DNA of 64,000 nucleotides. Source: Sorghum bicolor (Eukaryota > Streptophyta > Magnoliopsida > Poales > Poaceae). Where the stretch lies: positions 47,735,276 through 47,799,275 of the forward strand of contig NC_012876.2 of assembly GCF_000003195.3 (NCBI RefSeq), in the 5' to 3' direction. Below, piece by piece: positions 54,748 to 64,000 of the stretch; within the stretch, counting starts at the first letter, position 1; each line of letters begins with the position of its first letter. The position numbers and the translations under genes are program-made. A model generated the notes under the pieces. That model was not told where the DNA came from and ran no database searches. It saw nothing but the letters and a program-made list of their open reading frames with translations.

Positions 54748-55800
54748 TGTCGGTGTTTTCCCCCGGGGGGTCACACCAACGAGTAAAACTTGTGTGCGTG
54801 TTCCCTTTCCCAGATGGTGATGCAAGAAAGACACAAAGATTTATCCTGGTTCGGGCAAGAGAAGGCCTACGTCCAGCGGGGGATGTTTCTATTATCTTGC
54901 ACCTAAGTGCTTGTACTGGGGCGAATACAAGTTGGTGTTGTGATGGATCCTAAGTTCTAGACCGAGGTAGTGTGTCGTTGTCCTCTACGTATCTCTTCCT
55001 ATGCCTCCCCTTTTATAGTCCAAGGAGAGACCTAGGTTACATGGCGTAGGTGACAGAGTAGGGGTCAATAGGGGCGTGGCACGCTGACGTACTCGAGGCT
55101 TCCGTACCGGCGTGGCCTCGAGCCGTCTTGTTACACAGTATTTGGGTGATGATTACGCATGCCCCTGAATTCAGCTCCTGCGCGCTGTCCTCGACCGGCT
55201 TAACCGTTGGCATGCTTGTACGTCGTAGTTGCAGTCGCGTCAGAGTGGTTGAGGTGCCGTCTTTCATCGCCCGACTCTTCTCTGGGAAGGAACATGCCCG
55301 CTCGAGGGTTGGATGCCGTGCAAAGCCCTGCTGAACGGAGCGCTGACTTTAGACATCTCGAGGGGGGTTGTGACACGACGTTCCTTCCGTCTCACTGCGC
55401 TCAGCCTTACTCTGACTCTCCAGAAAGGATAAAGCTGGAAAAAAGGGATGATTGGATTGGTGCTTGCTCCATATCACGCTTCCCGTGACTGTCGGGTTTG
55501 GTGAGAACGCGGCAGGCGCATTAAATGCCCTGATTCCCATACCTGCGTCAGGAGGCGGGCGGTCTCCTTGCACTCGAGACCTGTTGATTCGTATGAGCCA
55601 GATCCGTATTCAACGGTTGCCATTCAGTCGAGCTATTGCCGACTCGCATGACCATTTCTCCGTGTTCGAGGCTATGGTCGTCATCACATTCTGGCAGTCG
55701 CGCGTGGGAACGGGGGGCGTCGAGTTGGGGGCCTCGATTTACAGTTGGGTCCTCTCGTTATGCGCATTGGTTAGGGTACCCCTTGTTGAAATCCTCGACA
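54748..55800 (-). repeat. Element D 3' LTR (1053 bp)
   Basis: TGTCGGTGTTTTCC...TCCTCGACA. The TATA-like sequence of H (ATTTATATG) has decayed to ATTTACAGT near 55737. Confidence 0.9.
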
Positions 55801-55847
55801 GTAGCCCCCGAGCCTCTAGTCGAGCGCTTGCGCTCGAGTAGAGGCTC
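55801..55847. other. Element D polypurine tract and inverted repeat
   Basis: On the minus strand CTCGGGGGCTAC abuts the LTR start TGTCGAGG. Overlapping it, arms 55810-55826 and 55831-55847 pair over 17 bases with one mismatch around the loop CTTG. Confidence 0.75.
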
Positions 55848-56480
55848 TTCTCGTTGGTCGAGTTTCCGTGGTGTCGCGCGAGCGAACCCCGCGTGGGTAG
55901 CCGCCGAGCCCTTGGAGGAGTCTTTGACTCCTTCAAGGGTTTTGTCGTCTCTCCTGATGGAAACGCTTCTCCTAAGGAGCAATAGAGTTGTCCGCTATGG
56001 GAGAGGGGCTCTGGGCTTCAATTGGCTGATTTCGTATCGGGGTCGTGACATACTCTCGGTGGAGCGAGCGTCACCTACCCCAAGTCGAGCTCCTATCGGG
56101 TAATCCAAATGAGAACCTGTGCCCCGTTCGAGGGGGTCAGCTGTAGCCCGGAGGCGTTCTCATAAGCGGGGTCAATGTGATTGGGGTTACTGGTCTCGTT
56201 CGATAGAGTCCAGCAGCTCGCTACCTCCCTCCGTGGGGATTCCTCTCGACCCTCTTCTCCTCGCCTTGGACATCCCCAGTGAGTTCTCGAGGCAGGCCTC
56301 ATTTTTGACCACTCGCTGGGCATCCCTGACTCTAGTACTCGAGATCGACTGTCGAACCCGTTCGGTGGGCCAGTCTGCGATCTCTCGAGATTTTCATCGT
56401 GGCAGGTGCGTCGTAGCAGAACCGCTTCCCTTCTTCCCTCGAGCTCATAGCAGCGGAACCGCTTCCCTTCTTCCCTCAAC
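55848..56480 (+). other. Upstream region of D antisense gene
   Basis: No ORF supported. A tandem duplication of about 31-38 bases (CCGCTTCCCTTCTTCCCTC occurs at about 56421 and 56459) lies just before the ATG. The TATA-like segment seen in H is missing. Confidence 0.55.
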
Positions 56481-59400
56481 ATGTCGGTGAGACTTATCGC
56501 CGCCGATGACTGGCGCCCGTCGTCGATGACGGAGCATCGACTGCTGGAGCTCGAGAAGGAGGGGCTCCTGCGTCGCCGCGTTTCCTCGTCATGGCTGGAG
56601 TGGATCGCGTCGGCGGCGGACCACCGGGAACCGAGACCGCCCAAGGGGTACATGGTCTCCTTCGCCAAGTTTCACCGCCATGGCCTGGGTTCCCCTCCGA
56701 GCCGCTTCATGCGAACGCTCTGCCACCATTACGGTGTGGAGCTCCAACACTTTTTGCCAAACGCCATCACCGCCGCGGCGATTTTTGCTACGGTGTGTGA
56801 GGGCTGCCTAGGGATTATGCCGCACTGGGACCTGTGTCTCCATCTATACCGGGGCGAGCTCTTCCACGCCCCATGTGGAGCTACAGGGGTGGGGAAACCG
56901 GTGCGGGCCGGCTGCCTCAACCTGGTGCTGAAGACCGGCAAGGCGGAGGAGCCTCGAGAGTACATCCCAGTGGGGCTGACGTCGAACCACGCTGGGTTGG
57001 ACTCCCAGTGGTTCTACCTGCGAAACGACGACGACCTCTTCCCGCCTACACCGGGTGCTTGATTTCGGAGCGTCCACACCACTAGAAATATGGTGTCCTC
57101 CAGACCCATCAGTCGCAGCTCCGCCCCATCCTCGACGCCCTGAAGAAATTGCGCGAGGAAGGCCTAACCGCTGGGCTCGTCTTTTCGGTCATCCATCATC
57201 GACGGGTGCTCCCGTTGATGTCTCGGCCATTGAGAATGGATGAAATGGGTCCCGGCGTTTCATCCCAGGATCTCGAGGCGTGCCAGATGTCCAACGAAGC
57301 GCCTGCGGACGACGAGGTTGCCGCCAGAGTCAGGGCAGCCGTCGCAGGTGATTTTCAGCCTGAGCACGTCAACGGCTTCGATATGAGGCCTGACGAGGGG
57401 TCAATTGACCTCGTAAGTCCTTGTTCTTGCTATGACTTCAATTCCTAATTTTTTTACCCTTCTTTAGACTTATTCCTACCCACACAGGGATCGATTGATG
57501 CTCGGTAGGCCTCCGGTAAAGGAGGACGACGTCGATCGCGACAGGAGGTGCGAGTCCGCAGAGAAGTAGAAGTCCGCAAAGGACTTAGAAAAGAAGAAGG
57601 AAAAGAAAAAGAATCTTGAGCGACAAGCGCTGGAGACGCGTCGGGCAAAATCCAGGCAGAGGGGGGAACCCGAGGAGGACTCTCCCGACGAGGACGACGG
57701 CAACGAGGGTGATGATGGCAGCGGCGATTCTGAGGGGATGGTGGCTCGTCTCGACAAGATCCTCGAGGGCCCTCCGCAGGCCGACATTGACGTTGCTCGG
57801 ACGGGAACCCCAAAGAGGGTGTCGGGCAGACCCCGCGACGGCCATCAGAGGGAGTCCCCACCGAGCCGTTCTCGTGCCGACACCCCTCCGCTGCATGCGC
57901 CGGGTCGGGCCGTTTCTCACCCCCAGCCTCCTCCCGCACCTAGGGTGGGCCACCGGGTTAAGACTATGGCGACAGGGCCACTGACCCGTGGCCGCGCCGC
58001 GGCCTCGAGTCAGGTGGAAATAGGTCGTGAGAGCTCTGGCCCCGACGCTCGCCAGTCAGGAGACGTCGAGCCGAAGCCCGTGCCTGCCCACGAGAGGCTT
58101 GGGGTCTCAGGGGCGGCTCAAGACAAGCTGGTCGAGGTGTCGTCAGGCGGGTCGCTCTTCATGTGGGGTAAGATCTTAACGTCGTGGTTCTTGTTTTCCA
58201 ATGTCTTTGTGCATTCTTGTGTTACGGCTTTTCTTATGTTATTCCCCTTTCCTCAGACTGAAGCTGCCGCTTGAACAGGCCCAACCCTCGATGGCCAAGA
58301 AGCTAAAGGTGGGGGCGGCTCCCAAAGGCTCGGGTGAGTGGTTAATTCTCCTTTCGGTAGTATTGGCGCTGGGTGATTCTTGCATTAGGCTTCTCAGCGG
58401 CTGACGTATCATTTTTAGCGCTCACAGCTTCGTCCTCTCCTCGGCAATCGACAGGTGTCGAGAGTACCCCGCCTCGTCCATCGGTGGGAGTGACCGCCCC
58501 ACCGTCATCGAGGCGGGGCGCCTCTCAAGAGCAGGAGGGAGCCCCCGAGCCTCCCTAGTCTGGGGGCGTGGGGGATCCCATCACCGTTAGCGATGGGTCT
58601 AACGGTGATCGGCTTTCGCAGGATGCTCGCACCGTGGACGAAGAGGTCGAGGCCTACCCTGTCGCGAAGCGGATGCCATGGCCCATCAGGCTCCACTCAG
58701 TCGAGGAGAGGAAGAAGGAAGAAGAAGAGCGCGAGCGGGAGCTGCAGCAACGCGTGCAGGAGGAGCAGCAAGAGCTGCGGTGGAAGAAGAAGAAGGAGAA
58801 GAGGGGCAGCGGCAACAGGGAGAACGGCTCGAGGAGCTGTTGGAACAACACCGGCAACAAGAGCTGCTGGAGCTCCAGAGGCAGCAACAGCAGGAGAGTC
58901 AGCAGCTAGAAGTGCTGCTCGAACCGCCACCACGCAGCCCGCCCCAGCCATCACTGCCGTCGCCACAGAGGCCTGACACTGGAGAGGAGGGACTACCGGT
59001 CTACGGTCCGTCGACCCCTGCGTGGCTCCGTCCAGCAGGTCCAGTCTCCATCCAGGCTGAGCCTGGGTGGGAAGACGGTGTCGTGGCTATCGCGTGCGCG
59101 ATGCTCACGCCTGTGGACCCTTAATCTGAGATCAAGGGCTCCCTCTATGGCATGGACGGGCTTGCCTCGGGGTTCCTCCGAGACCGCCGGCCGTGGGAGG
59201 AACCCATCGCCGAGTAGAGGGACGAGGCTAGCACTTTCGGCGGTGGCGACGCCAACGAGACCGGGACATGGGGGTCAGTCGACGACGACGGGCGGTTCCC
59301 TTCTCTCGTCCACATATTTCTACACCATGGAGGCTCGCTTGAGACCATTCAAGAGCTAATCCGAGGTGTCAAGGCACGCACAGAGGTGGAGATGGAGAAC

Positions 59401-60330
59401 TAGGGCCCTGGTCGGATTCGTCTTCGAGCCTCCACCGATCCATCGGAACCCAACATTATTATGGACGATCGGAAGGATGTCGAGAAGTGGGAGCATCTTG
59501 AGGAGCTCCGGCTTTGGATGAAGCATGTGGTGGGCCTGATGTCAGACATCATAATGGGCTCGGCCGAGCCTTCTTTATAAGTACTTTCAGTCCTTAACTA
59601 TCTGGGTGTTTGGTCTTGTGTTCTTATCGACCGGCTACCTGTCACAGGACCTGAAGGAGACCTGTCAACTAAAGTCGGGCTTTATCCACGCGACGAGATG
59701 CGGCTGGGAACAGCTCCCTCTTCTCAAGGACAAACTCCTTGAGTCATGGGAGAAGCTTCTCCAGGCCTACAAGGAGCTCGTGGCGGTTGAGGAGGAGAAG
59801 AAGGAGAAGGAGGCCGCCCTGACCAAAGCTCGGCAAGCCTCGGAGAAGGTGATAGGAGAGGCCGCACAGTTGAGGGAGCGGACCACGTTGGCTGAGGAGA
59901 CCGCGTCCAAGGCCCAGGAGGAGGCCACGTTTTACAAGGACGCAGCCGCCGAGCTTGACAAAGAGAAAAACCTTGTGAAGGCGGACCTTGCCTCCGCCCG
60001 GGAGGCCTACCGGGAAGTGAAGGAAGAGTGCGTGAAGAGCGAAATCGCTTGGAGCGCCGCCGAGGAGGCCGGGAAGAAGGTCCTTGAGGATCTCGAGGTG
60101 GAGCGAGCTCGCTCTCGCGGCCTCTCTGACGACGTCGATCGTCTGGAGAGAGCACTGTTAGAGAAAGAGGGAGCTATCGCGCAGGCGGGCAAGGTAATCG
60201 AGGACTTACGGGTCGCCAACACCGACCTGGCACGCTCTTATAAGGAGATCGAGAGGACCAACACCGATTTGGTTGGCGAAAATACGGCTCTGGAGGAGAG
60301 GATTCGCGGTAAGCTTCTTTACACTTTCGT
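56481..60330 (+). pseudogene. Element D antisense gene (PF04195-like), 3' end deleted
   Basis: Starts at ATG 56481 (MSVRLIAADDWRPS) and carries the uninterrupted PF04195-like domain (KFHRHGLGSPPSRFM, LCHHYGVELQHF). A one-base deletion near 57045 breaks the frame after NDDDLFP. GT-AG introns are at 57413-57487, 58168-58256 and 58334-58427; one at about 59577-59647 has lost its donor; the donor of a last one is at 60309. The coiled coil at 59648-60308 is open in one frame (CQLKSGFIHATRCG, VADLASAREAY-like text). TAA at about 59122 occupies the same codon position as TAG in H, where G has GAG. The terminal exon is deleted. Confidence 0.78.
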
Positions 60331-62279
60331 GCTTCTTCTGCTGCCACTAGCAGTGCTTCGATGGCGTCGGTTGGATGGGGGCGGTGGTTTCGAAGCCAGC
60401 CCCCGAGCCCAAGTTGATAGATGGCTCGTGCAGATCTCTTGAAAATGCGTCGAGCGGGACCGTGCCTCGAGTCGACGCGATCTAAGCGAGTTCGTTGGCT
60501 ACTTTGTTGTAGTGCCGTGCGACGTGGACGAGCTCGAGGCTGTAGAATTTATCCTCGAGCCGACACACCTCCTTGCAGTATGCTTCCATTTTTGGGTCGG
60601 GGCAGCTCGAGGCCTTCATCACTTGGTCGATGACAAGCTGAGAGTCGCCTCGAACGTCGAGGCGCCGAACTCCTAGCTCGTTGGCGATCTTCAGCCCTTT
60701 GACAAGGGCCTCGTATTCCGCGATGTTGTTAGATGCGGCCAAATGTATTCTAATGACATACCTCATGTGGACGCCAAGGGGTGAGACGAATAGTAGGCCT
60801 ACCCCAGCTCCCGTCTTCATGAGAGATCCGTCGAAGTACATCGTCCACAGCTCTGCTTGGACTTGAGCTGGGGGAGCTGGGAGTCCGTCCACTGCGCGAT
60901 GAAATCCACCAGGGCTTGAGACTTAATGGCCTTGCGGGGCGCACAAGTGAGGGTCTCACTCATGAGCTCGACCAACCATTTGTTGATCCTCCCTGTGGCC
61001 TCTCGGCTCTGGATGATCTCTCCCAGGGGAAAGGACGAGACCGCCTTGATAGGGTGACCGAGGAAGTAGTGTTGCAGCTTGCGTCGGGCGAGAATCACTG
61101 CGTAGATCAATTTCTGGATTTGCGGGTACTGTACCTTGGTTTCCGAAAGCACCTCGCTGATGAAGTAGACCGGCCTTTGGACAGGCAGCGCGTGCCATTC
61201 TTCCAGCCTTTCGACCACCACAGCCGCACTGACCACCTGGGTTGTTGCAGCGACATACAGGAGCAGAGGCTCGGCGGGCTGAGGGGGAACTAGGATCGGG
61301 GCAGACGTCAATGTTCTCTTCAGGCTATCGAGGGCTTCCTCGGCTTCGGGGGTCCAGTGGAAACATTCGCCCTTTTTCAAGAGCCGATACAGTGGCAACG
61401 CCTTTTCTCCAAACCTCGAGATAAAACGGCTTAGCGCCGCCAAGCACCTTGTGACTTTTTGCACTCCCTTGACATCTCGAATTGGCCCCATTCTTGCAAT
61501 GGCCGAGACTTTCTCGGGATTGGCCTCGATGCCACGCTGGGAGACTATGTAACCTAAGAGCATGCCTCGAGGTACGCCAAAGACGCACTTCTCGGGGTTG
61601 AGCTTGATCTTATTGGCGCGTAGAAAACCGAAAGCAATTTCAAGGTCCTGAATCAGGTCACCTCGTTTCATTGATTTGACGACGATGTCGTCGACGTATG
61701 CCTCGACTGTCGACCCTATGTGTTTGCCGAATACGTGGAGCAAGCATCGCTGGTATGTTGCCAAAGCGTTTCGAAGTCCGAAGGGCATGGTTACGTAGCA
61801 ATACATTCCAAAGGCGTAATGAAAGATGTCGTGAGCTAGTTGGATTCTTTCATTTTTATTTGATGGTAACCAGAATATGCATCAAGGAACGAAAGGGTTT
61901 CACATCCCGCGGTAGAATCAATAATTTGATCGATACGTGGTAAAGGGAAAGGAACTTCTGGACATGCTTTATTCAAACTCATGTAATCGACACACATCCT
62001 CATTTTCCCATTCTTTTTCTTAAATAGTACAGGGTTTGCTAACCAGTCAGGATGGTGAACCTCCTTGATGAATCCGGCCGTCAAAAGCTTGTGGATCTCC
62101 TCGCCAATGATCTTGCGTTTCTCCTCATCGAAGCGACGCAGTCATTGTTTCACTGGCTTGGAACCGGCTCGAATTTCCAAGGAGTGCTCGGCGACTTCAC
62201 TCGGTATGCCTGGCATGTCCAAGGGACTCCATGCAAACACGTTGGCGTTTGCACGGAGAAAGTCGACGAGCACGGCTTC
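60331..62279 (-). pseudogene. pol: Element D pol fragment: reverse transcriptase and RNase H, no integrase
   Basis: Reading downward from 62279: the pol start (EAVLVDF) after the UAG; TGA at 62144-62142 where G has an arginine codon; GFIKEVHHPDWLANPV; FLDAYSGYHQI; a one-base deletion near 61815; MPFGLRNALATYQRC; catalytic YVDD intact; connection and Ty3-type RNase H; a frameshift near 60870; the archaeal-type RNase H (YFDGS, AEYEA, RGDSQL); and a stop at about 60482. At about 60340 the sequence joins the antisense gene's coiled-coil exon, so the integrase is deleted. It keeps the HPIKAVSSFPLG segment that G has lost. Confidence 0.85.
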
Positions 62280-64000
62280 CTATTTGGGATCGAGGTCACC
62301 GCTGATCGTCAGCGCCTTGCGCTTGGAGCCATTGGGGTCGATCGGGATCTTCTTCGTGCCTTCCGCTGGTTCGAAGCTGCCCGCGTGACGCTTGGGCTCT
62401 AGGGCTTCTGCAGCAAGGGCCTCGAGCTTTGAAGTGAGTTCGGCAGAGCCTTCGATGGCTTCCCCGTACTCGACGCACTCGACGTCGCACTCGTACGCAT
62501 GCTCGTAGGAGGAGCTGACAGTGATGACCCCCTTGGGCCCAGGCATCTTTAGCTTCAAGTAGGTGTAGTTGGGGATAGCCATGAATTTGGCGTAGCCCGA
62601 GCGTCTGATGATGGCGTGGTATGTGCCTCGAAATCCCACCACCTCAAAGGTGAGAACCTCCTTTCTGAAGTTGGCTGCCGGGCCGAAACAGACCGGCAGG
62701 TCGGTTCGACCCACCGGCAACGCCTTCTTCCCTGGTACGACACCATGGAAGCCGCCCGCGCTTGGTTGGAGCTGTGCCCTTTCGATGCTGAGGTCGAGGG
62801 TCTCGAGATAGATGATGTTCAGGCTGCTACCGCCATCCGTCAGCACCTTCGAGAGTCTGGTGTTGACGATGATGGGGTCGACGACGAGCGGGTAGACGCC
62901 AGGCGCGACCACCTTGTCGAGATGGTCGTGACGATTGAAGGTGATGGGGGTGTTCGACCAGTTGAGGTACTGGGGCATCGCCATCCTTGCTGCAAAGACC
63001 TCACGGCATTCCCTCTTGCGCTATCTTGCAGTTAGCTGCGTCGAGGGTTCACCGTAAATCATGTAGCAGTCATGGACGGCTCTGAAACCCTCGTCTTCTT
63101 TGTCGTCCCCCTTGTCACCGCTCTTTTCTTTCTTTTGGTCATCCTTCTTAAGCCCCAGGCTGTCGAAGTATCTCTTCAGCATGCGGCAGTCTTCAAGCTT
63201 GTGAATTGCCCCTCCCTTATGATAAGGGCAGGGCTCCGTTAGCATGTTGTCGAAGATAGCTCCCCTCGGGGGGTCCTCGAAGATAGCGGTGACGAGATCA
63301 TCGTCGAGGGCCTCCCGTTTGAATGGTCATGCTTTCTTCTTCTTGCTTGCTTTTCTTGGGCCCTCGACTGGGGCCCTCATCATCGTCAGCTGGCGCCTTG
63401 CCTTTGCTTCCTTCGTATCTCAAGAAAGCACCGACCGCTTTCTCCCCTGCAGCATAGTTTGCCACTACGTCCATTAGCTCGTTAACGGTCTGAGGGCGAT
63501 TCTGACCCAGTTCTCGCTCTAAGTCTCTGCAAGTGGTGCCTGAGACAAAGGCCAAGATGACGTCATGGTCGGTGATGTGCGGTAGCTCGGTGCGTTGCTT
63601 CGAGAAGCGTCGAGCGTACTCTTGGAGAGTTTCTCCTGATTTCTGCTTGCACTTGCTGAGGTCCCATGAATTGTCGGGTCGTATATAGGTTCCTTTGAAG
63701 TTGCCCTTGAACACCCTGACCAAATCGGTCTAATCGTGCATCTGGTTGGTAGGGAGTTCCTCGAGCCATCTGCGAGCGGTGTCGGAGAGGGAAAGCGGTA
63801 GCTGACGGATGATGGCTCGATCGTCTCCTCGAGCGCCTCCCAACTGACAGGCTAGTCGGAAGTCCGCCAGCCACAGCTCTAGCTTGGTTTCGCCGTTGTA
63901 TTTAGCAATGCTGGTCGGGGGTCGAAACGGGCTGGGCAGCGGCGTGCTGCGGATCACTCTGCTGAACACGCGAGCGCCCAGTGGTTTTGGGGTCATCCAG
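62280..64000 (-). pseudogene. gag-pro: Element D gag-protease, partial
   Basis: Protease and linker are open in 62280-62984 (LTDGGSSLNIIYL, IIRRSGYAKF, ending DLDPK-UAG). TAG at 63021-63023 replaces a CAG of G. The zinc knuckle CPYHKGGAIHKLEDC lies near 63200. The capsid (YARRFSKQRTELPHI, WLADFRLACQLGGA) continues with frameshifts near 63290 and 63725 to the window edge. The gag start lies outside. Confidence 0.85.

Larger units (their letters stand above)
54748..64000 (-). mobile_element. Element D: Retand/RIRE2-like copy, 3' LTR to gag, continuing beyond the right edge
   Basis: 3' LTR 54748-55800, hairpin, antisense gene (56481 to about 60330), then pol (RNase H and reverse transcriptase), protease and gag on the minus strand to the window end. 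Compared with G, about 2.4 kb is missing (G 2141-4550), which removes the antisense gene's last exon, the spacer and the whole integrase. It is inserted in element C. Confidence 0.88.

Noticed and set aside
1..64000. Host protein-coding, tRNA or rRNA genes
   Set aside because: All conserved motifs belong to LTR elements, and every remaining stretch aligns with another element in the window or is non-coding. I saw no tRNA cloverleaf, rRNA or host domain.

Overview
The window is a pure block of nested LTR retrotransposons from a plant nuclear genome. I see no host gene, tRNA, rRNA or CRISPR array. The element types point to a grass (Poaceae): Tat-lineage Ty3/gypsy elements with a spliced antisense gene carrying a 'putative gypsy type transposon' (PF04195-like) domain, Athila-like gag-protease elements with a tRNA-Asp-type primer site, and a chromovirus with a tRNA-iMet-type primer site. 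I cannot name the species. The density of nesting suggests heterochromatin, perhaps pericentromeric.

I use letters for the elements. G (1-10089, minus) is a Tat-lineage Retand/RIRE2-like element with gag-protease, pol and a plus-strand antisense gene; its 3' LTR lies left of the window. G sits inside F (10090-15730, minus), another Tat-like element with a decayed gag-pol and a 726-bp 5' LTR. F sits inside E (15731-18203), a non-coding remnant related to A. C (minus, Athila-like) interrupts E at 18203/18204. C's 3' LTR is itself split by H (18518-51496, minus, target duplication AGTAT), a Retand/RIRE2-like derivative that has lost protease and pol. Inside H's antisense gene lies I (21044-27737, minus, chromovirus). 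Inside H's gag lies A (33216-49866, plus, target duplication TGCTC), and inside A's 5' LTR lies B (34314-42582, plus, target duplication GTGTC). C resumes at 51502-54747 and is then cut by D (54748 to the right edge, minus), a third Retand/RIRE2-like copy. The deepest visible chain is E > C > H > A > B.

Rough eye counts of LTR divergence agree with this order: H about 6%, A and I about 4-5%, B about 2%. All coding regions are broken by stops, frameshifts, deletions or catalytic substitutions, so no element looks autonomous. A, B, H and I nevertheless have paired LTRs and target duplications, so they were probably moved by proteins supplied in trans.

The most interesting items are these: (1) a single B polyprotein that carries two tandem retropepsin-like domains and no reverse transcriptase; (2) a multi-intron antisense gene conserved in G, H and D; (3) element A, which carries a long ORF of unknown function where gag should be; (4) an in-frame UAG between gag-protease and pol kept in two diverged copies; (5) conserved hairpins next to the polypurine tracts; (6) repeated C-to-T stop codons typical of methylated-DNA decay; and (7) the ATCGGCA/TGCCGAT motif enrichment of element F.
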